Shown: positions 17,779 through 27,793 of the stretch, piece by piece
Numbering within the stretch: position 1 is the first letter of the stretch
Layout: every line of letters begins with the position of its first letter
Assembly (NCBI RefSeq): GCF_001894945.1
Contig: NZ_BCXE01000019.1
Span: 1-64,000, forward strand
Direction: 5' to 3'
DNA: 64,000 nt
From: Rhodococcus ruber NBRC 15591
GTDB taxonomy: Bacteria > Actinomycetota > Actinomycetes > Mycobacteriales > Mycobacteriaceae
Translations under genes and position numbers: made by a program
Notes under the pieces: generated by a model
What the model was told of the DNA's origin: nothing
Database searches by the model: none
Seen by the model: only the letters and a program-made list of their open reading frames with translations

Positions 17779-17814
17779 CGGAATCCGCCCACGCCGTGGC
17801 GTGGGCAGATTCCG
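17779..17814. terminator. palindromic hairpin 2 (REP-like), downstream of DUF559-like gene
   Basis: Arms 17779-17793 and 17800-17814 pair with one mismatch around the loop CCGTGG. It lies between the nuclease-like gene and the convergent allophanate hydrolase gene and may stop transcription both ways. Near-copy of 16736-16775. Confidence 0.75.
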
Positions 17815-17829
17815 AAGTCGCGCACCGAT

Positions 17830-19557
17830 TCAGCGCGTCCGGTAGGCCACCCAGCCGCCGAACTCGGTGATGTCGACGGCGTCCGCCGCGGCGTCGTGCG
17901 TGCAACCGAAACCGACGACCCAGCGCCCGTCCGAGAGTTCGACGCTGGTGAGCGTCATCGGAGCGGGCAGTGCGGCCAGGAACCGGCCGAGTCCCGCCTC
18001 GGAGACCCGGAAGAGCTCGCCGGCGATCGGCGCGCCCCGGCCCGCGCCGTGCCGGACGAGACCGGGCTTCGGGGGAGTGGTCCTCAGCGCCGTCAGCCGG
18101 TACGCGTCGGAGGTGCGGACCTCGTCGACGAACCGGGCACCGATCTGCTCCAGTTGGACGTGCAACGGCTGGCCGCGCAGGTGCGCCCCGAACACCGCCA
18201 GCTCCACCCCGCCCGAGACGAACTTCGGCGTGGGGACACCCGTCAGCCGGGCCGCGAGATCGACAGCGACCTGATCGGCGAAGGCCGGCACGACGAACAT
18301 CACCCCGAAGGGACGATCCTCGGCGGTCGGTGCACCCGGTACCGCGACGGCCGCCATGTCGAGCAGATTGCAGAAGTTCGTGAACGTGCCCATCCGCCGG
18401 TTGATCCCGATCGGGTCGGACTGCACCGCCGCGATCGTCGGGTGCTCGGTGGTGGTGGGCAGCAACAGCCCGTCGAACCCGTCCAGCAGGCCCGCCGCGA
18501 ACGCCTTGGCGCGGGTCAGCGTGTCGAGGTCGGCCACCAGCTCGTGCGCCGCCGGGTGCTCCGCGGCCGCGACGATCGCCGCGACCGTCGGATCGGCTCC
18601 GGCGGGGTTCGTCGCCAGGAACTCGCCGACGGCCGCATACCGCTGGGCGACGACGGCGCCGTCGTAGAGCAGTGTCGCGGCCTCCAGGAGCGGGGTGACG
18701 TCGACCTCGGTCACCTCCATCCCGGCGTCGCGCGCCGCGCCGACGGTGCGCGCGAATGCGTCCCGGTAGTCGTCGCACAGCGCGACGAGATTCCCGGCGC
18801 GCGGAACCGCGACCCGCGGCGACGCGGGCGCCGCGAACGGTACGTCGGCCGGCCACGTCCGGCTGCGCGGGTCGCGCGGTTCCGGCCCGGCCATGACCGC
18901 CGCGGCGGTCGCCGCCAGGTCGAGCGACGTGGCGAACACCGTGAGGCAGTCGTAGTCCACGCATGCCGGCACCACGCCGTGGGCGGGGATCACGCCCAGC
19001 GTGGCCTTGATCCCCACCAGACCCTGCAGCGCGGCCGGGACGCGGCCGGAACCCGCGGTGTCGGTACCGATCCCGATGTCCGCGATGCCGAGCGCGACCG
19101 CCGTCGCCGAACCCGAACTCGAGCCGCCCGACACCCGTTCCGGATCCCAGGAGCAGCGCACCGCGCCGTACGGGCTGCGGGTGCCGACGAGACCGGTGGC
19201 GAACTGGTCGAGATTGGTCTTGCCCAGGATCACCGCGCCGGCGTCGACGAGCCGCGCGACGCCCGCCGCGGTATCGGTGGGGGTGTACGCGAATTCGGGA
19301 CAGCCCGCCGTGGTCGGCATCCCGGCGACGTCCACGTTGTCCTTCACCGCCACGAGCAGGCCTGCGAGCGGCAGGTGCTCGCCCGCCGCGACGCGCGCGT
19401 CCACGGCGTCGGCGTCGGCGAGCACCTCGGCGGCAGGCCGCAGCGCGATCCACACCTCGGGCCGGTCGACGTCGTCGATCCGGCGCAGCGCCGCCTCCGC
19501 TCGCGCCCGGCTCGATGTCGATGCAGCCGAGAGTTCCTGTTCCACAACGATGCTCAT
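17830..19557 (-). CDS. atzF: allophanate hydrolase
   Basis: A 575-aa amidase-signature enzyme that splits allophanate (urea-1-carboxylate) into ammonia and CO2, the second step of ATP-dependent urea use. The Ser-cisSer-Lys triad fits Lys72 (AVKDN), Ser146 (SGGSSSGS) and nucleophile Ser170 (GTDTAGSGR). The C-terminal part (about 455-575, starting ELAVFGAHLRGQPL) is the second catalytic domain specific to allophanate hydrolases. The ATG at 19557 overlaps the urea carboxylase stop by ATGA, so the two are translationally coupled and probably work as a pair. The ORF extends further upstream, but only inside the neighbour gene. Confidence 0.93.
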   Translation of the reverse strand: MSIVVEQELSAASTSSRARAEAALRRIDDVDRPEVWIALRPAAEVLADADAVDARVAAGEHLPLAGLLVAVKDNVDVAGMPTTAGCPEFAYTPTDTAAGVARLVDAGAVILGKTNLDQFATGLVGTRSPYGAVRCSWDPERVSGGSSSGSATAVALGIADIGIGTDTAGSGRVPAALQGLVGIKATLGVIPAHGVVPACVDYDCLTVFATSLDLAATAAAVMAGPEPRDPRSRTWPADVPFAAPASPRVAVPRAGNLVALCDDYRDAFARTVGAARDAGMEVTEVDVTPLLEAATLLYDGAVVAQRYAAVGEFLATNPAGADPTVAAIVAAAEHPAAHELVADLDTLTRAKAFAAGLLDGFDGLLLPTTTEHPTIAAVQSDPIGINRRMGTFTNFCNLLDMAAVAVPGAPTAEDRPFGVMFVVPAFADQVAVDLAARLTGVPTPKFVSGGVELAVFGAHLRGQPLHVQLEQIGARFVDEVRTSDAYRLTALRTTPPKPGLVRHGAGRGAPIAGELFRVSEAGLGRFLAALPAPMTLTSVELSDGRWVVGFGCTHDAAADAVDITEFGGWVAYRTR

Positions 19558-22500
19558 GCTGCTCCGATCACGAGAAGGGGAGTGCCGGGGGCGACCTTCG
19601 CGCCCGGCCCGACGAGGACTTTCAGGACGATCCCGTCCACGGCGGCCGGCACCGGCATCTCGAGCTTCATGGCCTCGAGGATGACGGCGGTGTCGTCGGC
19701 GCCGACCTGTTGGCCCTCCGCCACCTCGACCCGCCACACGTTGCCGACCATGGGGGCTTCGACGACGACCGATCCCGCCGGCATCCCGGCGAGCGGGTCG
19801 ACGGCCTCGGTGACCTCTGCCGGTGTCGTCTCGGCCCGGTCGAACTCACCGGCCGCGTGCCATGCCTGCTTCTCGGTCTCGAACGCCGCGGCCTGACGCT
19901 CGTGGAACGCGTCGATGGACTCGGCATTGTCCGCCAGGAACCGCAGATGGTCGGCGAGGGCGAACGTACCCTCCGAGACGTCGGCGTCGAACCGGCCCGC
20001 CAGGGACGCGGCGCGGTACTCGAGCAGCTGTTCCGGGCTCACCGGTTCCCATACGATCCGGTCGAAGAAGCGGAACAGCCACGGCTTGCCGTCCTCGAAC
20101 GGCCCGGACTGCCGGTATCCGGACCAGATCGGTACCGTCCGCCCGATCAACTGGTAGCCGCCGGGGGACTCCATCCCGTAGACGCACAGGTACTTGCCGC
20201 CGATGCCCACGGCGTCCGACGGGGTCCACGTGCGTGCCGGGTTGTATTTCGTCGTCACGAGCCGGTGCCGGGGGTCGAGCGGGACGGCCAGCGGCGCACC
20301 GAGGTACACGTCGCCGAGACCGAGGACGAGGTACTCGGCGTCGAACACCGTGTCCCGGACCTGCTCGACCGAGTCGAGTCCGTTGATGCGCCGGATGAAC
20401 TCGGTGTTCGACGGCAGCCACGGCGCCGAGTCGCGCACACCGCTGTGGTAGCGGGAGATCGCCTCGGCGATCGACGGGTCGTCGAACGAGAGCGGCAACC
20501 GGACGGTGCGGCTGGGCACCACCAGATCGTGCGTGGCCGGCAGTTCCGTCTCGAGGTCCTGCAGGGTCCCGAGCAGGCGGTGCTGGGGCAGCACGTCCGG
20601 GTCGAAGTGCACGTGCAGCGAGCGCACCCCCGGCGTGACGTCGACGATCCCCGGCAGGCGCAGCGCCGCGAGCGCCTCGGACAGGGCGTGCACCCGCATC
20701 CGCAACCCCAGGTCGAGCACCATGTCGCCGTACTCGACGAGGACGTTGTCGTCGCCGCCCCGCAGGTACACCACCTCGGGACGGTCCAGGAACGCCGGGG
20801 TACCGGCCAGCCGGCCGCCGTCGAGCGCGGCGGGCCGCGCCACGGGCGGGACGTCGAGGGCGCGGGTGGCGGCGCCGCGCAGCTCGACCGCCGCCTCGTC
20901 GGTCACGGGGACGAACCGCACCGAATCCCCGGGCCGGATCTGCCCCATCTTCCAGCGGTGACCGGAGACGACCGTGAGCGGGCAGGCGAACCCGCCCAGG
21001 CTCGGACCGTCCGGGCCGAGCAGGATCGGGGTGTCGCCCGAGACGTTGAGCGCGCCCACCGAGTAGGGGTTGTCGTGCAGGTTCGACGGGTGCAGCCCGG
21101 CCTCGCCGCCGTCCGTCCGCGACCAGGTGGGCTTCGGGCCGTCCAGACGGATGCCGGTGCGGTTCGCGTGGGACTGCACCGTCCACGTGGTGTCGTAGAA
21201 CTGGGCCAGGTCGTCCTCGGTGAAGTAGGCCGGTGCGGGCTGCGGACCCTCGGTGACGGCGAGATGCCACGTGTGGGTGAACTCCGGCCGGCGGTCCACG
21301 GGTACCGGTGCCGGGGAGGCTAGCGCGCGGGACTCGGCCACACCGAGCACGTCGCCCGTGGCCACGGCCCTGCCGGTGAGTCCCCCGAAGCCGCCGAGTG
21401 TGAACGTCGAAGCGCTGCCGTGGTAGAGCGGGGCGTCGAGACCGCCACGCACCGCGACGTAGGTGCGCAGGCCCTGCTCGGCCGGGGATCCGACGTCGAG
21501 CACGCCGCCGGCCGGCACCTTCAGGGGCTCCCACATCGGCACCGGGGTCCCGTCGACGGTGACCACGACCGGGGCACCGGTGACGCACACGAGCGTCGGG
21601 TCGGAGAACTCGAGGCGCGGGCCCTGCAACGTGCACTCCAGCGCCGGTGCCCCCTCCGGGTTGCCGACCGCGCCGTTCGCGGCGCGCATCGACAGGTCGT
21701 CCATCGGACCCGACGGCGGAATGCCGACCGCCCACAACCCGATCCGGCCGGGGAAGTCCTGCACCGTGGTCATGGTGCCCGCGCGCAGCACGTCGATGCG
21801 GTGGCCCGTCGCCCGTACCTCCCGCAGCGTCGCGGTGGTGTGGGCGGCCCCGAGCACCTGCTCCGCCGTGCAGACGCGCCGCAGCTGCGGCAGATTCGTC
21901 TGCACGCCGTACAGGTGCGTGTCGTCGAGCGCCTCGGCGAGCGCCGCGAACGCGGTGCGGCGGGACTCGCCGCGCACGATGATCTTGGCGAGCATCGGGT
22001 CGTAGAACGAACTCACCTCGGTGCCGGTGTCCACCCACGTCTCGACGCGGGTGTGGGCCGGGAACTCGACGGCGGTGAGCAGTCCGGCGCTGGGCCGGTA
22101 GTCGTGCCCCGGGTCCTCCGCGTACACGCGCGCCTCCACGGCGTGACCGAGGATGCGGGGCCCGCTGTCGGGCAGGGCGTCGAGCATCTCGGTCTCGCCC
22201 CGGCCGAGCCGCAGCATCCACTCCACCAGGTCCACGCCCGTGACCTCCTCGGTGACCGGATGCTCCACCTGCAGACGGGTGTTCATCTCGAGGAACGAGG
22301 CCTCACCGCGTTCGACGTCGTACACGAACTCCACGGTGCCGGCGGAGCGGTAGCTCACCGACGACGCGAGCCGGCGCGACGACGCGAGCAGTTCCTCGAC
22401 GACCGCGTCGGGCAGGTTCGGGGCGGGCGCCTCCTCGACGACCTTCTGGTTGCGTCGCTGCAACGAGCAGTCGCGCGTACCGAGGCTGATCGTGCGGCCG

Positions 22501-23159
22501 CGACCGTCGCCGAACACCTGCACCTCGAGGTGGCGGGCGTGTGCGACGAACCGTTCGAGGAACACCCCCGACGAGGAGAAGTGTGCGGACGCGAGACGCT
22601 GCACCCGCTCGTACGCGTCCCGCAGTTCGCCCGGAGTGTGGCAGGCCTGCATCCCGATGCCGCCCCCGCCGCCGACGGCCTTGAGCATCACGGGGTAACC
22701 GACGGTGTCGGCGGCCGCGAGGGCGGCGTCGACGGACCCGAGCAGGCCGCTGCCCTCGACGAGCGGGACGCCGACGGCGCGTGCCGCCTCTCGCGCGGTG
22801 TGCTTGTCGCCGAAGACCCGCAGCTGCCCGGGGGTGGGCCCGATGAACGCGATGCCCGCCTTCTCGCAGGCGTCCGCGAATTCGGCCTTCTCCGAGAGGA
22901 ATCCGTAGCCGGGATGGACCGCGCCGGCGCCCGCCGACAGGGCCGCCTCGATTACCAGATCCGCCCGGAGATACGACTGCGCTGCCGGGGCCGGGCCGAG
23001 ACGCACGGCCATGTCCGCCATCTCGACGTGCGCGGCGGACGCGTCCGCATCCGAGTACACGGCGACGGTCTTCAGCCCCAGCGCGTGCGCCGAACGCATG
23101 ATGCGGCAAGCGATCTCGCCGCGGTTGGCGACGAGCAGGGTGTCGAAAGCGAACGTCAC
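19554..23159 (-). CDS. uca: urea carboxylase (biotin-dependent)
   Basis: A 1201-aa multidomain enzyme that carboxylates urea to allophanate with ATP and bicarbonate. In order: biotin carboxylase (1-450, LLVANRGEIACRI, HPGYGFLSE, Gly-rich AVGGGGGIGMQ), KipA/KipI-type carboxyltransferase (about 470-1030, GPMDDLSMRAAN, SGDTPILLGPDGPSLGGF), a linker and a biotin carrier domain with the biotinyl Lys1165 in EAMKLEM. Length and order match yeast and bacterial urea carboxylases. The start is a GTG at 23159 with RBS GAAGGAGCC. It lies 51 nt after the first gntR gene and is coupled to allophanate hydrolase. Confidence 0.95.
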   Translation of the reverse strand: MTFAFDTLLVANRGEIACRIMRSAHALGLKTVAVYSDADASAAHVEMADMAVRLGPAPAAQSYLRADLVIEAALSAGAGAVHPGYGFLSEKAEFADACEKAGIAFIGPTPGQLRVFGDKHTAREAARAVGVPLVEGSGLLGSVDAALAAADTVGYPVMLKAVGGGGGIGMQACHTPGELRDAYERVQRLASAHFSSSGVFLERFVAHARHLEVQVFGDGRGRTISLGTRDCSLQRRNQKVVEEAPAPNLPDAVVEELLASSRRLASSVSYRSAGTVEFVYDVERGEASFLEMNTRLQVEHPVTEEVTGVDLVEWMLRLGRGETEMLDALPDSGPRILGHAVEARVYAEDPGHDYRPSAGLLTAVEFPAHTRVETWVDTGTEVSSFYDPMLAKIIVRGESRRTAFAALAEALDDTHLYGVQTNLPQLRRVCTAEQVLGAAHTTATLREVRATGHRIDVLRAGTMTTVQDFPGRIGLWAVGIPPSGPMDDLSMRAANGAVGNPEGAPALECTLQGPRLEFSDPTLVCVTGAPVVVTVDGTPVPMWEPLKVPAGGVLDVGSPAEQGLRTYVAVRGGLDAPLYHGSASTFTLGGFGGLTGRAVATGDVLGVAESRALASPAPVPVDRRPEFTHTWHLAVTEGPQPAPAYFTEDDLAQFYDTTWTVQSHANRTGIRLDGPKPTWSRTDGGEAGLHPSNLHDNPYSVGALNVSGDTPILLGPDGPSLGGFACPLTVVSGHRWKMGQIRPGDSVRFVPVTDEAAVELRGAATRALDVPPVARPAALDGGRLAGTPAFLDRPEVVYLRGGDDNVLVEYGDMVLDLGLRMRVHALSEALAALRLPGIVDVTPGVRSLHVHFDPDVLPQHRLLGTLQDLETELPATHDLVVPSRTVRLPLSFDDPSIAEAISRYHSGVRDSAPWLPSNTEFIRRINGLDSVEQVRDTVFDAEYLVLGLGDVYLGAPLAVPLDPRHRLVTTKYNPARTWTPSDAVGIGGKYLCVYGMESPGGYQLIGRTVPIWSGYRQSGPFEDGKPWLFRFFDRIVWEPVSPEQLLEYRAASLAGRFDADVSEGTFALADHLRFLADNAESIDAFHERQAAAFETEKQAWHAAGEFDRAETTPAEVTEAVDPLAGMPAGSVVVEAPMVGNVWRVEVAEGQQVGADDTAVILEAMKLEMPVPAAVDGIVLKVLVGPGAKVAPGTPLLVIGAA

Positions 23160-23210
23160 GACAGGCTCCTTCGGTGACGGGGAAGGGGAAGGTATGGGGC
23201 GGAACGGACC

Positions 23211-23906
23211 TCAGTGAGCGAACGACATCGCCGACACGGCGCGGGTCACCCGGTCGAGCACCACCGCGAGGGATTCGCCGATGTGCCGGTGCAGCAGCCG
23301 GTGGGCGAGTTCGAGTTCGTCGCCGAGGACGGCATCGACGATGGCGAGATGTTCGGCGATCGACGTCTCGATCCGGCTGTTGACCATGAAGTCGTACATC
23401 CGCACGTGCCGGATCCGGGAGTTGACCGACTCGAGCGAGCCGGCCAGTTCCGCATTGCCCGACGCGGCTATCAGGGCCATGTGGAACTCCTCGTCGAGCA
23501 CCACGAAACCCGGTTCCTGCTGCGGCGGGTCGGCGGACAGACGCAACCATCGTTCGCGCTCGGCGGTGAGGGCGACGCGGTCGTGCCGCACATCGGGATT
23601 GTCGATCGCCCGCGCAATGCCCTGCAGTTCGAGGGTGATCCGCAGCTCGTAGAGGTCACGGACGCGGGGAATGCTCACCGGGACCGGCGAGAATCCGAAC
23701 TCCTCGCGGCGCAACAGCCCGTCCGCGCACAGCATCGCGAGCGCCTCCCGGACCGGGGTGCGGGAGATCCCGAACCGCGCGGACAGTTTCGGCTCGGTCA
23801 GCCGCTCGCCGACGCGGATCGAACCGTTCATCAGCTCGGTGCGCAGTTCCCGGTACACGCGCGTCCGCAGCGGTTGCGCCGTGGCTGTATCCGTACGTGT
23901 CGACAT
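23211..23906 (-). CDS. GntR-family regulator, FCD subfamily (urea cluster, copy 1)
   Basis: A 231-aa transcription factor with an N-terminal winged helix (residues 14-75, ELRTELMNGSIRVGERLTEPKLSARFGISRTPVREAL) and a C-terminal all-helical FCD ligand domain (about 85-215, with metal-type His residues in EEFHMAL and HLAIVDAV). It directly precedes urea carboxylase and probably controls the cluster. The site ATAGC-N7-GCTAT (23905-23921), containing CTGTATACG, overlaps its own start, so autoregulation is likely. It is a clear paralog of the regulator at 24513-25202. Confidence 0.88.
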   Translation of the reverse strand: MSTRTDTATAQPLRTRVYRELRTELMNGSIRVGERLTEPKLSARFGISRTPVREALAMLCADGLLRREEFGFSPVPVSIPRVRDLYELRITLELQGIARAIDNPDVRHDRVALTAERERWLRLSADPPQQEPGFVVLDEEFHMALIAASGNAELAGSLESVNSRIRHVRMYDFMVNSRIETSIAEHLAIVDAVLGDELELAHRLLHRHIGESLAVVLDRVTRAVSAMSFAH

Positions 23907-23921
23907 AGCTGTATACGCTAT
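23905..23921. promoter_or_regulatory. GntR-type operator over the gntR start
   Basis: Inverted ATAGC-N7-GCTAT with the internal half-site CTGTATACG, related to the palindrome in front of urtA. A further half-site CTGTATCCG lies at 23885-23893 inside the gene start. Confidence 0.55.
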
Positions 23922-23976
23922 GGACGTCGTGTTTCGCCGAGATTGCCCGCGGTAAAGCGACGGTTAGGAAGAGCTC

Positions 23977-24507
23977 TCAGAAGTCCCGCTCGAGGCGCAG
24001 CACGCCGATGGTGGTGGCCAGTCCGTCGTATTGCGCTACGAGCAGGCAGAATTCGATCATCCGACGGTCGTCGAGGTGAGCGGCCAGCGCCGCCCACGTC
24101 TCGTCGCCGAGGTCTCCGGTGGCGATCAACTCGTCGACGGCTGTGAGCATCGTCCGGTGCCGCGGGCTCCAGCCGGGCGCGCCGGGTCCGTCGAGGATAC
24201 GCTGCAGGATCTCGGGGGTGATGCCGGCGCGGCGGCCGAGCCGGGTGTGGTGGTCCATCTCGTAGCCGCACTCGCGTAGGTGCGCCACCCGCAGGATGAC
24301 CAGTTCGGATTCGAACCGGGGCAACCGCCCGAACGGCATGAGCTTGCCGGAGTAGTGCAGCCAGCCGCGGAACAGGCCGCCGGTGCGGCCCAGGGTGCTG
24401 AACAGGTGCGCGTCCTTCGTTCCCGCCGCGGTCGAGAGCACGCGCCAGACCGCCCAGTTGAGCGGGCCGAGTTCCTTGAACCGTCCGGGCCGGATGCGAG
24501 GCGACAT
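23977..24507 (-). CDS. carboxymuconolactone decarboxylase-family (AhpD-like) protein
   Basis: A 176-aa all-helical protein of the CMD/AhpD fold (ESELVILRVAHLRECGYEMDHHTRLGRRAGITPEILQRI). The ECGYEMDHH segment has one Cys and His where AhpD has a CxxC redox pair, so peroxidase-type disulfide chemistry is unlikely. Its substrate is unknown. The ATG at 24507 is 5 nt after the stop of the second gntR, so it is the last gene of the urt operon. In M. tuberculosis the CMD-like Rv0464c sits between lpdC and ramB, and this gene holds the corresponding place. No urea-related role is established. Confidence 0.75.
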   Translation of the reverse strand: MSPRIRPGRFKELGPLNWAVWRVLSTAAGTKDAHLFSTLGRTGGLFRGWLHYSGKLMPFGRLPRFESELVILRVAHLRECGYEMDHHTRLGRRAGITPEILQRILDGPGAPGWSPRHRTMLTAVDELIATGDLGDETWAALAAHLDDRRMIEFCLLVAQYDGLATTIGVLRLERDF

Positions 24508-24512
24508 GCCGG

Positions 24513-25202
24513 TCAGTCTCGCACGGCACGCGCCAATCGGGCCATCGTCCGGGCCTGCTCGGCGCGCTGCACCACCACCGCCCGTGAGGTGTCGATGTGG
24601 GCGAGGAGCTGGTCGTGGGCGTCCTCGAGACGGCCGGCGAGCACCGCCTCCGCCACACCGATGTGTTCGTCGACGGTCGCCGCGATCCGGTCGTGCGTCA
24701 GGTAGTCGAACATGCGCACGGGCCGGACCTTCGCGTTCACGGCAGCCAGCGCGTCGCACAGGGCCGGGTTGCCGGCGGCGGACAGCAACGCCAGGTGGAA
24801 CTGCTCGTCGAGCCCGACGAAGCCCGCATCCGGCTCGGGCAGGTCGCGCCGCAGCGCGTACCACCGGTCGAGCTCGGCGCCGAGCACGTGGGGATCGTGC
24901 CGGATCGACGGATCGGCCAGCGCGCGGCGGATGCCGCGCAGCTCCAACGTGGTCCGCAGCTCGTACAGGTCGGCGAGGTCGTCGAAGCGCGGCCGGTACG
25001 GGAACAGCCCCTGCTCGCGCCGCTCGACCAGACCGTCGGACACCAGCCGCGCCAGCGCCTCCCGCACCGGCGTGCGGGAGACCCCGTACTGCTCGGCGAG
25101 CCGTTCCTCGCCGAGCCGTGTCTCCGGCGGCAGAACGCCCGTCATCAGATCCGAACGCAGCGCCCGGTAGACCCGATCACGCCGCGTGCCGCCGGCGCTC
25201 AT
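24513..25202 (-). CDS. GntR-family regulator, FCD subfamily (urea cluster, copy 2)
   Basis: A 229-aa regulator with the same layout as the copy at 23211-23906: winged helix (10-70, GVLPPETRLGEERLAEQYGVSRTPVREAL) and FCD domain (80-210, DEQFHLALLSAAGNPAL, HIGVAEAVL). Its ATG overlaps the last base of the urtE stop (TGATG), so it is translated as part of the transporter operon. Two closely related FCD regulators in one catabolic cluster suggest a split of control, for example urea versus a downstream metabolite, or heteromer formation. Confidence 0.87.
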   Translation of the reverse strand: MSAGGTRRDRVYRALRSDLMTGVLPPETRLGEERLAEQYGVSRTPVREALARLVSDGLVERREQGLFPYRPRFDDLADLYELRTTLELRGIRRALADPSIRHDPHVLGAELDRWYALRRDLPEPDAGFVGLDEQFHLALLSAAGNPALCDALAAVNAKVRPVRMFDYLTHDRIAATVDEHIGVAEAVLAGRLEDAHDQLLAHIDTSRAVVVQRAEQARTMARLARAVRD

Positions 25203-25894
25203 CAGATCGCCATGGCCGCGCGGACGGTGCCTGCGGCATCGGTCCCGCCGTCGCCGCTGGCGGTGATGCGTCCGGATTCGAGGACGTAGTACCGCTGCGC
25301 CGCCTGCAGGGCGAAACCGATGTGCTGCTCGACGAGCAGCACCCCGAGGTCGCCGCGCCGGCTGAGTTCGACGACGGTGCTTTCGATCTCGGCGACGACC
25401 GACGGCTGGATCCCCTCGGTGGGTTCGTCGAGGATGAGCATGCGGGGCTCGGTGATCAGGGCGCGGGCGATCGCGAGCTGCTGGCGCTGGCCTCCGGAGA
25501 GCAGACCGGCGCGCCGGTCCAGCAGTGGCACGAGGGCGGGGAACAGCTCGAGCATGTCGGCGACGAGCTGCTTGCCGCGCTTGCGTCCGTCGGCGACGAC
25601 CTGCAGGTTCTCGGCGCAGGTGAGCTGCGCGAAGGACTGCTGGCCCTGGGGGACGTAGGCCAGGCCGCGGGCGACGCGCGCGGCCGGCCGCAGCGAGGTG
25701 ATGTCCGCACCGTCGAGGAGGATCCGGCCGAAGGTGGTGGGCAGCAGGCCGACGGCGGCGCGCAGCAGGGTGGTCTTTCCGGCTCCGTTGTGACCCATGA
25801 CGGCGACGACCCCGTCGGCGGGGACGGTCAGGGTGGCCCCGTGGATGATCTCGGTGCGGCCGTAACCGGTCCGCACGTCGACGAGCTCGAGCAT
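25202..25894 (-). CDS. urtE: urea ABC transporter, ATP-binding subunit UrtE
   Basis: A 230-aa ABC ATPase: Walker A GHNGAGKTT (34-42), Q-loop in AYVPQGQQSFAQLT, signature LSGGQRQQ, Walker B MLILDEP and the switch His in VEQHIGF. It belongs to the LivF type and, as the fifth gene of the operon, is the second ATPase energising urea uptake. The stop overlaps the second gntR start. It starts one base after the urtD stop. Confidence 0.93.
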   Translation of the reverse strand: MLELVDVRTGYGRTEIIHGATLTVPADGVVAVMGHNGAGKTTLLRAAVGLLPTTFGRILLDGADITSLRPAARVARGLAYVPQGQQSFAQLTCAENLQVVADGRKRGKQLVADMLELFPALVPLLDRRAGLLSGGQRQQLAIARALITEPRMLILDEPTEGIQPSVVAEIESTVVELSRRGDLGVLLVEQHIGFALQAAQRYYVLESGRITASGDGGTDAAGTVRAAMAI

Positions 25895-25895
25895 C

Positions 25896-26674
<779 letters not shown>

Positions 26675-26678
<4 letters not shown>

Positions 26679-27793
26679 CTCGCCGGCTCCATCGTCGTGG
26701 TCGGTTCGGGAATCGGGCGCGCCGGGCCGGTGCGGGTGCGTCGCCGGCGCAACGTCGCCAGCCCGGCCAGGCCCGCGGGGAAGAACCCGATGACGACGAT
26801 GAACAGCAGGCCCTGCGCGTAGGTCCACGCGGACGGGAAGCTCTCCGACAGGGCGGTCTGGGCCCACGCGACGCCGATGGCGCCGAGGACCGGGCCGAGC
26901 AGGGTCGTGCGTCCGCCGATGGCGACGCCGATGAGGAAGGCGAGGGAAGGGACGACGCCGACGTCGGCGGGGGAGATGATGCCGACGATGGGCACGAACA
27001 GCGCCCCGGCGATGCCCGCGAAGAAGGCCGCTGTGGCGTAGGCGACGACCTTGACGTCGGCGGGGTCGTAGCCGAGGAAGCGGACCCGCTCCTCCTGGTC
27101 GCGCACGGCCACGAGCAGTTCGCCGTAGCGGGAGAACATCAACTGCCGGGTGAGCGCGACGACGGCGAGCAGGACACCCGCGGCGACGAAGAACAGCATG
27201 CGCTTGTTGGCCGGGTCGGCGAGGGACAGGCCGAAGAAGCTGCGAAAGCGGTTGAGCCCGTTCGATCCCCCGATCGACTGCTGGCCGATCAGCAGGATCG
27301 CGAACGCGGCGGTCAGGGCCTGGGAGAGGATCGCGAAGTAGGCACCCTTGACGCGGCGCTTGAACACGCCGAGCCCGAGCAGCACCGCGACCAGGGCGGG
27401 CAGCACCAGGATCGCGGCGATCGTCACCAGCGGAGAGGCGAACGGCGCCCAGTAGCCGGGCAATTCGCGGATGCCGGCGATCTGCATGAAGTCCGGGACG
27501 GTGTCGCCGCGCAGCCCGGCGTCGGCGATCTTCAGGTGCATCGCCATGAGGTAGGCGCCGAGGCCGAAGAAGACGCCCTGGCCGAGGGTGAGCATGCCGC
27601 CGCGGCCCCACGCGAGACCGATCCCGACGGCGACGATCGCGAAACACAGGAACTTCGCGAGCAGGTTCAGACGGAAGTCCGACAACACGGCGGGGGCGAG
27701 GGCGAACAGAACGAGTGCGGCGAGGACGAACCCGGCCCACGTGCGGGCCGGTCCGGGCCGGGTGAGCGCCGGAAGACGTGTCGGGGCAGGCAT
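26675..27793 (-). CDS. urtC: urea ABC transporter, permease UrtC
   Basis: A 372-aa LivM-type permease with about nine to ten membrane segments. It carries the family loop GRGGMLTLGQGVFFGLGAYLMAM and a cytoplasmic coupling segment near RDQEERVRFLGYDPADVKV. With UrtB it forms the channel for urea across the inner membrane. Its start codon overlaps the urtB stop by one base (TGATG). Confidence 0.93.
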
